From Gemmatimonadota bacterium (GTDB lineage: Bacteria > Gemmatimonadota > Gemmatimonadetes > Gemmatimonadales > Gemmatimonadaceae): 64,000 nucleotides of DNA. Position 1 is the stretch's first letter. Every line of letters begins with the position of its first letter. A program made the translations under genes and the position numbers. The notes beneath the pieces are model-generated. The model did not search any database, had not been told where the DNA came from, and was given only the letters and a program-made list of their open reading frames with translations. The stretch spans positions 1-64,000 of the forward strand of contig JAQBQB010000020.1 of NCBI GenBank assembly GCA_028287235.1, in the 5' to 3' direction. Shown piece by piece: positions 1-7,660 of the stretch.

Positions 1-529
1 CATCGAGCTCCATTGAGCCAGCCGTCGCAAGAATCGTCTCGAGCAGCGTCTCGTTGAGGAGCGACACGCTTTCGGCCGACCCGTGAAGGCGCTCTGCGCG
101 CAGCTTCACCTGCAGCGCCGATTCTTCCCCTGACACGTACAACGTCGAGTGACCTAGCTCCTCGAGCTTTCCCGCCACCTGTAGTAGAAGTGTGGACTTG
201 CCGATGCCCGGTTCTCCACCGACGAGAACCATCGAGCCCGGCACGATCCCACCGCCGAGGACGAAGTCGAATTCCTTGATCCCCGTCTTCAGCCGTCGGC
301 CCTGGGAGCTTTTTACGTCACGGAGTCGTACGGTCGGCGCGACGCTGCCACCCTCCGCCATCGACTTCTGCCCTGAGATGCGTCGGCCCGAGGCAGTCGT
401 CGAAGTGCGAGTTGCCATCTCTTCGACGAGAGAATTCCACTCGCCACACGTATCGCAGCGGCCAGCCCACTTGGGATGGTCTGCGCCGCAGCTGGTGCAA
501 CGATATACCGTTTTTGCCTTGGGGCTCAC
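1..529 (-). CDS. radA: DNA repair protein RadA/Sms, N-terminal part (cut by window edge)
   Basis: RadA is a RecA-like, DnaB-related helicase that promotes branch migration during recombinational repair. The 176 codons present show the N-terminal C4 zinc finger (CTSCG and later CDTCGEW) within the first 30 residues and a Walker A motif, GGEPGIGKST, near residue 115. The reading frame runs off the left edge, so the KNRFG motif and Lon-like domain are outside the window. The start is GTG at 529, inside a GTGA overlap with the dnaB stop codon, so translation is probably coupled to dnaB. No ATG lies nearby, and the zinc finger begins about 10 residues in, as expected for the family. Last visible gene of the yicC-to-radA string. 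Confidence 0.95.
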   Translation of the reverse strand, partial: MSPKAKTVYRCTSCGADHPKWAGRCDTCGEWNSLVEEMATRTSTTASGRRISGQKSMAEGGSVAPTVRLRDVKSSQGRRLKTGIKEFDFVLGGGIVPGSMVLVGGEPGIGKSTLLLQVAGKLEELGHSTLYVSGEESALQVKLRAERLHGSAESVSLLNETLLETILATAGSMELD

Positions 530-1932
530 TGCGTCAGACGGGGCGAGAGATTCTCGAAGCGCGTGTAGGTCTTGTTGAAGTAGAGATTCACGAATCCGGT
601 CGGTCCATTGCGCTGCTTGCCGACGATGATCTCGGCGCGGCCTTCGAGCGAGTTTCCATCTTTGTCGAGCGCGCCGGGTTGCTCGTACATCTCCTGCCGG
701 TATATGAACATGACCAGATCGGCATCCTGCTCGATTGCGCCAGACTCGCGAAGGTCGGAGAGCTGTGGGCGCTTGTTTTCGCCGGTGCGCTGTTCGGGCG
801 CGCGCGACAGCTGCGACAGCGCGACGACTGGAATACGCAGCTCTCTCGCGAGCGCCTTGAGAGAACGCGAGATATAGCTGATTTCCTGCTGCCTGCTCTC
901 GGTGTTGGTTGGACCCTGCATCAGCTGCAGGTAGTCGACCACGACCATACCGATGTTGTTCTCCATCTTGAGACGGCGGGCCTTGGAGCGCATCTCGAGC
1001 AGCGTCATCGCCGGCGTATCGTCGATCCAGATAGGGGCGTGACTCAGAATTCCGGCGGCCCGCCCGAGCCGAACGAATTCCTCGTCGTGCAGCTTGCCTT
1101 TGCGGAGTCTCTGCGCATCGACGCGGCCCTCGGAAGTAAGCAGGCGCTGGACGAGCTGCTCCTTACTCATTTCCAGAGAGAAAAAAGCGACCGGGACATT
1201 GTGATCGAGCGCGGCGTTCTGAGCGATGTTGAGCACGAAAGCGGTTTTTCCCATCGAGGGACGAGCGGCGACGATGATCAGATCGGACGGCTGGAAACCA
1301 GCCGTGAGCTCGTCGAGATCCTTGAACCCGCTCGCCACACCCGTAATCGATCCGCTTCCACGCTGGATCTCTTCGATGCGCTCCATCGTCGGCCACAAAA
1401 GCTCCTTGATGCGCATGAAGCCTTCGGACCCGCGACTCTGGTTGACCTCGAAGATCTTGTGCTCGGCCTCGTCCAGCAGCTCTGTCGCCGGGGCGGCCGA
1501 CTCGAATGCCTCGGCAACAATTGCCGTCGAAACTTCGATCAGGCGTCGGCGAAGTGCTTTCTCACGAACGATCTTGGCGTGGTACTCGACATTGGCGGCG
1601 GTGGGCACCGCGTCGACGAGAAATCCGATGTAATCCTTGCCGCCGCTCGATTCGAGGGAGCCCGCGCGCTGCAGCTCCTCGGAGAGCGTGAGCGGATCTA
1701 CTACATCACCGCGGTCGGACAGCGCGGCCATCGCGCGAAAGATGCGCCGGTGGCCCTCGCGGTAGAACATCGTGTCATCGAGGAACTCGGTCGCGCGCAT
1801 GATTGCGTCGGGATCCATGAGCATCGCCGACAACACCGCCTGCTCCGCATCTTCGGAGTACGGTGGCCGTCGATCCTTGTATGGGTCACGAGCGGGGGGC
1901 GCTATCGAGAATTCTACGGGCGAGCTTGACAT
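526..1932 (-). CDS. dnaB: replicative DNA helicase DnaB
   Basis: The hexameric 5'-3' helicase of the replication fork. The 468 residues fit the family. An N-terminal DnaB domain begins around residue 25 (PPYSEDAEQAVL), Walker A is ARPSMGKT at 223-230, Walker B is VVVDYLQL at about 329-336, and the C-terminal part carries the DLRESGAIEQDAD motif. No intein interrupts it. The start at 1932 lies 47 nt inside the upstream glycosylase gene; no later start would keep the whole N-terminal domain, so the long overlap is probably real. It overlaps radA by 4 nt. Function is certain; only the exact start is open. Confidence 0.97.
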   Translation of the reverse strand: MSSSPVEFSIAPPARDPYKDRRPPYSEDAEQAVLSAMLMDPDAIMRATEFLDDTMFYREGHRRIFRAMAALSDRGDVVDPLTLSEELQRAGSLESSGGKDYIGFLVDAVPTAANVEYHAKIVREKALRRRLIEVSTAIVAEAFESAAPATELLDEAEHKIFEVNQSRGSEGFMRIKELLWPTMERIEEIQRGSGSITGVASGFKDLDELTAGFQPSDLIIVAARPSMGKTAFVLNIAQNAALDHNVPVAFFSLEMSKEQLVQRLLTSEGRVDAQRLRKGKLHDEEFVRLGRAAGILSHAPIWIDDTPAMTLLEMRSKARRLKMENNIGMVVVDYLQLMQGPTNTESRQQEISYISRSLKALARELRIPVVALSQLSRAPEQRTGENKRPQLSDLRESGAIEQDADLVMFIYRQEMYEQPGALDKDGNSLEGRAEIIVGKQRNGPTGFVNLYFNKTYTRFENLSPRLTQ

Positions 1933-2836
1933 CTTCCCAAGTGGGGCGTTTCCAGGCCGGATTGCGTAACAGCGCGGCGGGGTGATAGGTGACGATCAGC
2001 GGTATGCCATGATACCGGTGGACGAGCCCACGAAGTTGTCCCAGAGGGGTCTTCGTTTGCAATAGTGTTTGTGCCGCAAAAGTCCCGAAGGCTACGATTA
2101 CTTTCGGTTTGATGAGCTCGAGCTGCCTGATCAGGTACGGACTGCAGGCCTCGACTTCCTCGGGCTGCGGATTCCGATTCCCCGGAGGCCGGTGCTTGAG
2201 GACGTTACAAATGAATACCTGTTCCCGCGTCATGTCGATCGCCGCGAGAATCTTGGTGAGCAGCTGACCGGCTTGGCCGACGAAAGGCCGTCCGGTCTCG
2301 TCCTCCTTTGCGCCGGGAGCCTCGCCCACGCATACGAGCTCGGCGTGGGGATCACCTTCGCCCGGCACCGCGTTGGTAGCCGTCTCATAGAGTGGGCAGC
2401 GTCTGCATTTCTTGACCTTCTCCGCGATCTCATCAAGCGAGCGAAGCTTGAGGATCGTGTCGGGTATCAGGTCCGCTTCATCGGATGCTACGACAATCCC
2501 TTTCTTGAATGCCATGTCGTCGGTCGTTGTGATTGCGGGCGGTTCTGGCTTCGGCGAAACGTCAACCGGTGGCGTGGCGGCGGTGATTGGGGTGTCAACA
2601 TTCACGCCAGCATCGCGGAGTGATGTTCGCCAGTCACGTGTATCCGCTGGATCAAACTCGCGGACGGTCGGCGATGCCGCCTGTGCGGCTCGCGCAGCGC
2701 GAGAAGGCCGCGACGCTCCAGCTGCGCCGATCACGCGGAGCACGTCCTCCACGTTCAGGCTGTCCAGCACCAGCTCCGACTCCCCAAGCTCGCGCCGCTG
2801 CTCGATGTAGCGGCGGAGAAGCTCCTTAGCGTCCAT
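1886..2836 (-). CDS. family 4 uracil-DNA glycosylase with a long N-terminal extension
   Basis: Removes uracil from DNA as the first step of base excision repair. The catalytic domain occupies about residues 135-316 of 316: motif A GEAPGAKEDETGRPFVG near 171-187 and motif B YHPAALL at 284-290. Family 4 enzymes hold a 4Fe-4S cluster with four Cys in the pattern CxxC ... KCRPP ... 16 residues ... C. Here C144, C147 and C231 are present, but the KCRPP position reads KHRPP (His215); an extra Cys lies five residues earlier (C210). Residues 1-130 are a low-complexity extension starting with a helical segment, as in many bacterial homologues. It overlaps coaBC by 11 nt and dnaB by 47 nt. Confidence 0.9.
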   Translation of the reverse strand: MDAKELLRRYIEQRRELGESELVLDSLNVEDVLRVIGAAGASRPSRAARAAQAASPTVREFDPADTRDWRTSLRDAGVNVDTPITAATPPVDVSPKPEPPAITTTDDMAFKKGIVVASDEADLIPDTILKLRSLDEIAEKVKKCRRCPLYETATNAVPGEGDPHAELVCVGEAPGAKEDETGRPFVGQAGQLLTKILAAIDMTREQVFICNVLKHRPPGNRNPQPEEVEACSPYLIRQLELIKPKVIVAFGTFAAQTLLQTKTPLGQLRGLVHRYHGIPLIVTYHPAALLRNPAWKRPTWEDVKLARRILDSAPRS

Positions 2837-4037
2837 TCAACTTCGCTTCTATTCGGTCGAGAATTATCTCGGCGAGGTCGATCTTCGACATCAGCTGCAA
2901 TTCTTCCTCTGTTCCGGAACGGTCGACGAGGGTCACTCGATTCGTGTCGACGCCGAAACCCGCGCCGGGCTCGGTCGCATCGTTGAGAACCACCATGTCC
3001 AGATCCTTGGACTCGAGCTTCTCTCGGGCATTCGTAAGGCCATTTCCTGTTTCCAGCGCAAAACCGACCACCAGACTTTTTTTCTTCCGCTTCGAGATGG
3101 TGGCCTTGAGAATGTCTTCGGTTTGCTCGAGATCGATCTTCGTCGCGCCACGACCCTTCTTGATCTTTGTGTTCGCCTTCTCCGCGGGACGAAAGTCAGC
3201 GGGCGCGGCCGCCATGATCAGGACGTCGGTCGATGGCAGCACCTTCGCTACGAGTTTCGACATCTCTTCAACCGTTTCCGCCTTAACTGTCGTGAGCTCG
3301 CCTGGCAGCGGGATATCGACATGCCCTGCAACGAGCGTTACATCAGCTCCCCTGCGCCACGCGGCTCGTGCGATTGCGACTCCCATCTTTCCGCTGCTGT
3401 GATTGGAAATGAATCGCACCGGATCAATGGGCTCGCGGGTCGCGCCAGCGGTGACCACGAACTTCTTGCCTGACAAAGACGACTTCGATTCGAGCAAGCG
3501 TCCGATCCGGCTCACGATCTCTTCAGGTTCCGGCATTCGGCCGGGCCCGCTTCCCTCTCCGACCGCCAAGGGACCTTCGGCGGGCTCGAGAATCTCGTAG
3601 CCCAGCGACCGTACGTGGGCCACGTTGCGCTGCGTCTGCGCGTGCGCCCACATGCGGTCGTTCATCGCGGGGACCAGCAGAACCTTCGATTGCGCGGCCA
3701 GGAGGCAGGCGGTGAGCAGATCGTCCGCCAGACCATGCGCGGCGCGACCGATAAAATCAGCGGTGGCCGGCGCGACGACGATGATCTTTGCTTCGCGCGC
3801 GAGTCTAATGTGATCCAGCGCGTGACCCGGACCGAAGATCTCCGTGTGGACTGGCCGCCCCGTAACGGCTTCGAACGTGATTGGTCCGACGAACTCGCGG
3901 GCACCGCGCGTCATCACGACGTCGACTTCAGCGCCCGCCTGCGTAAGCAAACGCGCCAGCCACACTGACTTGTAGCTGGCGATGCCCCCGGTAACACCGA
4001 GGAGGATGCGGTTGCCTGCGAAGGGGCGCGCGGTAAT
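2826..4037 (-). CDS. coaBC: bifunctional phosphopantothenoylcysteine decarboxylase / phosphopantothenate-cysteine ligase
   Basis: Makes 4'-phosphopantetheine for coenzyme A: the N-terminal CoaC flavoprotein decarboxylates and the C-terminal CoaB ligates cysteine. Visible motifs are the FMN-site stretch [13 protein letters not shown], the decarboxylase PAMNDRMW segment, and CoaB's [18 protein letters not shown] followed by AAAPADFRP. The only canonical start in frame is GTG at 3965, which would delete the conserved GGIASYK nucleotide-binding segment. The frame stays open upstream to a stop at 4077-4079 with no ATG, GTG or TTG. I place the start at ATT (4037-4035), overlapping the rpoZ TAA by one base (TAATT) just after GGAG. 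This gives 403 residues, the usual family size. The start is an inference; the function is secure. Confidence 0.85.
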   Translation of the reverse strand: MTARPFAGNRILLGVTGGIASYKSVWLARLLTQAGAEVDVVMTRGAREFVGPITFEAVTGRPVHTEIFGPGHALDHIRLAREAKIIVVAPATADFIGRAAHGLADDLLTACLLAAQSKVLLVPAMNDRMWAHAQTQRNVAHVRSLGYEILEPAEGPLAVGEGSGPGRMPEPEEIVSRIGRLLESKSSLSGKKFVVTAGATREPIDPVRFISNHSSGKMGVAIARAAWRRGADVTLVAGHVDIPLPGELTTVKAETVEEMSKLVAKVLPSTDVLIMAAAPADFRPAEKANTKIKKGRGATKIDLEQTEDILKATISKRKKKSLVVGFALETGNGLTNAREKLESKDLDMVVLNDATEPGAGFGVDTNRVTLVDRSGTEEELQLMSKIDLAEIILDRIEAKLNGR

Positions 4038-4246
4038 TACTCCGTGCGGCGGCGCGGAATTACGCGGTACTCGACCTCACCCTCGGTGAGCTCCTCGAGA
4101 GCGCGAGTCGTCAGCTTCTTCTCGCCCGGGGCCGAGCGATCGCGGGGGAATTCATTGAGGACGCGCGCGTACTTGGCCGCGACCAGAACTCCCAGATACT
4201 TGTTGGTCGCGTGCTTCGCGACTTCGTTCGGGATGAAAACCTGCAT
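4037..4246 (-). CDS. rpoZ: DNA-directed RNA polymerase omega subunit
   Basis: Small subunit that helps fold the beta' subunit and assemble core RNA polymerase. The 69 residues contain the family pattern of an early helix (NEVAKHATNKYLGVLVAAKYARVLN), then a variable basic loop and an acidic C-terminal helix followed by VEYRVIPRRR. ATG at 4246 directly follows the gmk TAA (GTAAATG), so the two are contiguous. Position between gmk and coaBC is the common gmk-rpoZ-coaBC order of many bacteria, which supports the assignment despite the short length. Confidence 0.9.
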   Translation of the reverse strand: MQVFIPNEVAKHATNKYLGVLVAAKYARVLNEFPRDRSAPGEKKLTTRALEELTEGEVEYRVIPRRRTE

Positions 4247-4894
4247 TTACTTCCTCACTGAATAATGATCGATGGCGCGCTGGATCCCGTCCTCGAGCTT
4301 CTTGATGCGCGTAGCCAAGGTGCGGCGGTTGCGGGAGCGCTTGACGCCTTCCGCGTCGATTATGCTGGATATCGTAGCCACCGCCGAATCGATTCGATCG
4401 TTGACCACGACGTACGGATACAAATCTACCGCTTTCAGCTCGTCTTTGGCACTTCTCAATCGTCGAATCAGCGATTTGGGGTCTTCGGTCCCGCGTGCAG
4501 TAAGGCGCTCAACCAGCGCCTCAGCCGACGGGGGAAGGATGAAGATGAGCACTGACTCGGCAAATGCGGCGACGAACTGCTTCGTCCCCTGGACGTCGAT
4601 ATCCATGATCACGTGCCTGCCTTCCGAGAGAACGCGATCGACCTCTGCCCGGAGCGTCCCGTACAAGTGCCCGTGAACCTCAGCCGATTCCGCGAATTCG
4701 CCTGCCGCCTGACCTCTCCGAAAAGCCTCCGGAGTCCGGAAATGGTAGTCGCGGCCGTCGACCTCGCCGTCGCGCGGTGGACGCGTGGTGCACGACACCG
4801 AGTAGCCGACATCCTGCCTCTTCGCCAGGAGCTGATGGGCGATAGTGGTCTTGCCTCCTCCTGAGGGCGAGGAAAGAATGATCGGGAACGGCAC
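4247..4894 (-). CDS. gmk: guanylate kinase
   Basis: Phosphorylates GMP to GDP. The 215-residue protein opens with PFPIILSSPSGGGKTTIAHQ, whose P-loop is SGGGKT, followed by the GMP-binding SCTTRPPRDGEVDGRDYHF segment near residues 35-52 and the lid region VHGHLYGT. Length and motif order are normal. The start is GTG at 4894 in a TAGTG overlap with yicC. Neighbours yicC, rpoZ and coaBC form the usual nucleotide/RNA housekeeping string, probably driven by the promoter upstream of yicC. Confidence 0.97.
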   Translation of the reverse strand: MPFPIILSSPSGGGKTTIAHQLLAKRQDVGYSVSCTTRPPRDGEVDGRDYHFRTPEAFRRGQAAGEFAESAEVHGHLYGTLRAEVDRVLSEGRHVIMDIDVQGTKQFVAAFAESVLIFILPPSAEALVERLTARGTEDPKSLIRRLRSAKDELKAVDLYPYVVVNDRIDSAVATISSIIDAEGVKRSRNRRTLATRIKKLEDGIQRAIDHYSVRK

Positions 4895-5766
4895 TATTCG
4901 AGGTTCTCGACCTGTTCGCGGATCCGCTCCAGCTCTTCCTTGATCGCGATGACATCCTCGAGTATGGGCGCGTCATTGGCCTTGCTGCCAATCGTGTTGG
5001 CCTCGCGAACCATCTCCTGCAGGATGAATCCGAGCCTCTTGCCCACCGGGTCGCTGGTCTTCGACCGCGTCGTTTCTCGAAAAGTCGACAAATGCGCCCT
5101 GAACCTGTCCAGCTCCTCCGCGATGTCGAGCTTGTCGGCGAGGATCGCGATTTCCTGCGCGATGCGTTGAGGATCGGCACCCGCTCCCCCAATGAGCTCG
5201 CTCACCGTGCGCTTTACCCTGTCGTGCTGTTCCTTGAGCCGGATTGGAGCCCGTTTCTCCGTCCTGGCGAGTCTGGATTCGATCGCATCCAGTCGCTCGA
5301 GCAAAAAGCCGGACAGTTGTGCGCCCTCAACCTTGCGCATCGCCGTGAGGTTCTCGACCGCTTTCGCCACCAATTTCACCAGAGCATCGCCATCGCGGGG
5401 CTCGATCTCGTCGCTCGGAGCGGCGATCACATCCGGCAATCGCAGCAGCGTAGAGAGATCCAGCTCGCCGGCGAGCTTGTGCTTTTTCTGCAGCGCCTTC
5501 AGCGCGGTGAGATAGTGCGCCAGCCGCGTCTCATCGATCACCGGAGCCGTGGAGTCGCGATCGATTCGCGCCGTGAGAGTCACATGTCCCCGGGCGATCT
5601 TCTGCCGCAGCAGCTCCCTGATCTCCCCCTCCCAGCGGCCGAACGCCGAGGGCAGCTTGAGGTTGGGGCTGAAGAACCGATGGTTCACCGTCCTGATCTC
5701 GACGGTTGCGCGCGCGTCGCCAACCAACCCGTCCGCCGCGCCAAAACCAGTCATGCTGGATATCAT
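4894..5766 (-). CDS. yicC: YicC family endoribonuclease
   Basis: YicC/YloC proteins are ring-forming endoribonucleases linked to small-RNA turnover. The 290 residues start with the conserved ISSMTGFGAADG, contain EIRTVNHRFFSPNLKLP around residues 26-42, and end in the DUF1732 region with KRLGFILQEMVREANTIGSKAND, all characteristic. ATG at 5766 is preceded at 5779-5807 by a good promoter-like sequence, and no strong Shine-Dalgarno is seen. First gene of the yicC-gmk-rpoZ-coaBC-udg-dnaB-radA string. Confidence 0.93.
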   Translation of the reverse strand: MISSMTGFGAADGLVGDARATVEIRTVNHRFFSPNLKLPSAFGRWEGEIRELLRQKIARGHVTLTARIDRDSTAPVIDETRLAHYLTALKALQKKHKLAGELDLSTLLRLPDVIAAPSDEIEPRDGDALVKLVAKAVENLTAMRKVEGAQLSGFLLERLDAIESRLARTEKRAPIRLKEQHDRVKRTVSELIGGAGADPQRIAQEIAILADKLDIAEELDRFRAHLSTFRETTRSKTSDPVGKRLGFILQEMVREANTIGSKANDAPILEDVIAIKEELERIREQVENLE

Positions 5767-5778
5767 GTGAGGTGGGCT

Positions 5779-5807
5779 AACCTACGGAACGACAACAGGT
5801 TTGTCAA
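5779..5807 (-). promoter_or_regulatory. predicted promoter of the yicC string, TTGACA-17-TAGGTT
   Basis: On the minus strand TTGACA (5807-5802) is followed, after exactly 17 nt, by TAGGTT (5784-5779). The expected transcription start is about 5772, giving a leader of only a few bases before the yicC ATG at 5766. The TGA inside TTGACA is the stop codon of the upstream barrel gene. The hexamers match the other promoters read in this window. Confidence 0.6.
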
Positions 5808-7660
5808 TTCCAGAAATCCCATCTCACGCCATAGATGGCGAGCACTCGCGGCATGTCGAATCCCGGAATAACCGAGTACTGGTAGCCCAGAATATTTCGC
5901 TGCTGGTAACTGATCACCGCGCGCAGAATCCGAAATTCCAGCAGGGCCGAAATCGTCTTTGCCGTCGGCGTACGCACATCTCCCGCGGCGAGCGGAAAGA
6001 GCGTGCTCTCCCGATACTCGTACGCGGCAGCCGCGTGCATCTCGAAGTCCCCTCTCGGGAACCGCTTGATGAAATTATTGGTGAAGTTTATCTCGGAGCG
6101 GCTCTGGTATTTGGGCAGGTACCCGCGAGCCTGGTCCCAGCTGGCAAGCCAGGTATCGATTCCGAATCCCCGGCCGAGCGGACCGCGAATCGACACGGTG
6201 CGAGCGGTGGCGCGACCGGCGGGCGTGGGAAGAAGCAGCGTGTCGTACACGATCGGTGCCAAGCCCTGGGTCTTGTCGGTCGTGATCATTCCGGCCGAGA
6301 TCCATGGTCCCAGAATCCTGAGTCCGGCTTCGCCGCGGAAGGTCGTCGTGCTCGCCAGCGTGGACGCACCGCCATTAGGCTTCGACGTTGCGACCGACCC
6401 CGATAGGGCGAGGAATGACAGCGACTGGAGTCGAGCCCCCACGTCAGCGTTGGTTGTGCCGCGAAAGCCGTCGTGCTCCGCGAATCCACTGAGGGCGCCC
6501 AGTCGCGTCGCAAAATCGAGTCTGCCGGAGACCGCGTTCGTGCTGGTTCCGCCGCTCGCGCGCAGCCGATCATTGATCTCCAGTCGCGCGGGTCCCGCGG
6601 TGTAGCCCGCGCTCACATTGTACTGATTCTCCAGGATTTTCCGCTGGAGTGTGTCGGGTTGGCTCGTCGCAGCGACGTTCCGGTCGGGTCCGGTCGTCCC
6701 CTTGAATGCCAGCGATGCCGCTGTGAATTGTGCCCACGGTCCGCCACTCGCCGCTCCCACTGCGGCCCGCAGGTATGCGTTCGTTATCGTCTGGTCGAGC
6801 GACAGGATCGGGGGGCGTCCGAGTGCAGCACGCTCGATATCGCGTGTAGCGTGGTAGCGATTGACGAATCCGTCGATGCTCCAGCGTTTGCGCGCAATCC
6901 CGACTCTGCCAAGCAGGGACAAGGCGTCGCCGCTTCCGGAGAACCTCGGACTCGCTACCCCGTATTGTTGACCCCCCAGCTGGAACACAGCGCCGTTGTC
7001 GTATCGCTTGCCGTAGAAGCCGCGGTAGAGGTTGGTGTCTTCGTTGCCCGTCGCGACGTCGACGCGCGTGTACGGATCTGTATTGTCGACCCGCCAGCTA
7101 CGCATGTACAGTCTCAGCTCGTTTGCGCTTCTCTCGATAGTGAGGTGCTCCAGTGACCACATCTGGATCGTCGAGAGATCGAGCACCCCCCCGCTGGTGT
7201 TGTCGAGATTGTCGATCTCGATGCCGTCATAAAAAACTCTTACGCGGCGAAAATCGCCGTTGAACGCTGCCGTCTGCGGCGTCGAGAGCCATCCGGAGCG
7301 GAAGGTCGTGATCCCCGGAATTCGATCGAGCAGGTCGACGAGCGTGAGCGCACCGGTCGCGAAAAGCTGCGCGCGGTTCCAGTCGTATTGCGGGCCGATC
7401 TCATAAGTGAGCGGATCAGCAGACCTTCCGATGGGCGGCTTGATGGAGTCGGCCTTGATTGAATCGGCCTTCGCGCGAGCGCTGTCTGACTTCACTCGCG
7501 CGCTGTCTTTGCTGGAATCCGGCCTGGGCGGGATCGGCACCTGACTAACCGGCGGCGTCACCACCTGGGCGCCCGCGGAAGAAACGCCCGCGTACAAAAT
7601 CGCCCCGGCCAGAAGGCCGAGGCGGGCTGGGCAAAGCCTGCGCCCCGTGCACCTGTTCAG
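5804..7660 (-). CDS. secreted outer-membrane protein with TonB-receptor-like plug and beta-barrel
   Basis: Probably an outer-membrane barrel with a TonB-dependent-receptor-type plug; substrate unknown. A signal peptide (NRCTGRRLCPARLGLLAG ... SSAGA-Q) is followed by a proline-rich segment and a low-complexity DSARVKSDSARAKADSIK linker. A plug-like section then begins around LVDLLDRIPGITTF and FYDGIEIDNLDN, and the rest is beta-rich with an aromatic C-terminus ending WDFWN. No ATG, GTG or TTG gives a sensible signal peptide. CTG at 7660, overlapping the pepA stop (CTGA) and 5 nt after GGGAGAG, gives a clean one and 618 residues. A GTG at 7900 would add 80 residues encoded within pepA. No full TonB box was recognised. 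Confidence 0.75.
   Translation of the reverse strand: MNRCTGRRLCPARLGLLAGAILYAGVSSAGAQVVTPPVSQVPIPPRPDSSKDSARVKSDSARAKADSIKADSIKPPIGRSADPLTYEIGPQYDWNRAQLFATGALTLVDLLDRIPGITTFRSGWLSTPQTAAFNGDFRRVRVFYDGIEIDNLDNTSGGVLDLSTIQMWSLEHLTIERSANELRLYMRSWRVDNTDPYTRVDVATGNEDTNLYRGFYGKRYDNGAVFQLGGQQYGVASPRFSGSGDALSLLGRVGIARKRWSIDGFVNRYHATRDIERAALGRPPILSLDQTITNAYLRAAVGAASGGPWAQFTAASLAFKGTTGPDRNVAATSQPDTLQRKILENQYNVSAGYTAGPARLEINDRLRASGGTSTNAVSGRLDFATRLGALSGFAEHDGFRGTTNADVGARLQSLSFLALSGSVATSKPNGGASTLASTTTFRGEAGLRILGPWISAGMITTDKTQGLAPIVYDTLLLPTPAGRATARTVSIRGPLGRGFGIDTWLASWDQARGYLPKYQSRSEINFTNNFIKRFPRGDFEMHAAAAYEYRESTLFPLAAGDVRTPTAKTISALLEFRILRAVISYQQRNILGYQYSVIPGFDMPRVLAIYGVRWDFWN

Noticed and set aside
412-1929. 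Long plus-strand open frame opposite dnaB (505 codons)
   Set aside because: It is the antisense of the certain dnaB gene, has no known motif and a shadow-like Arg/Leu-rich composition typical of high-GC DNA.
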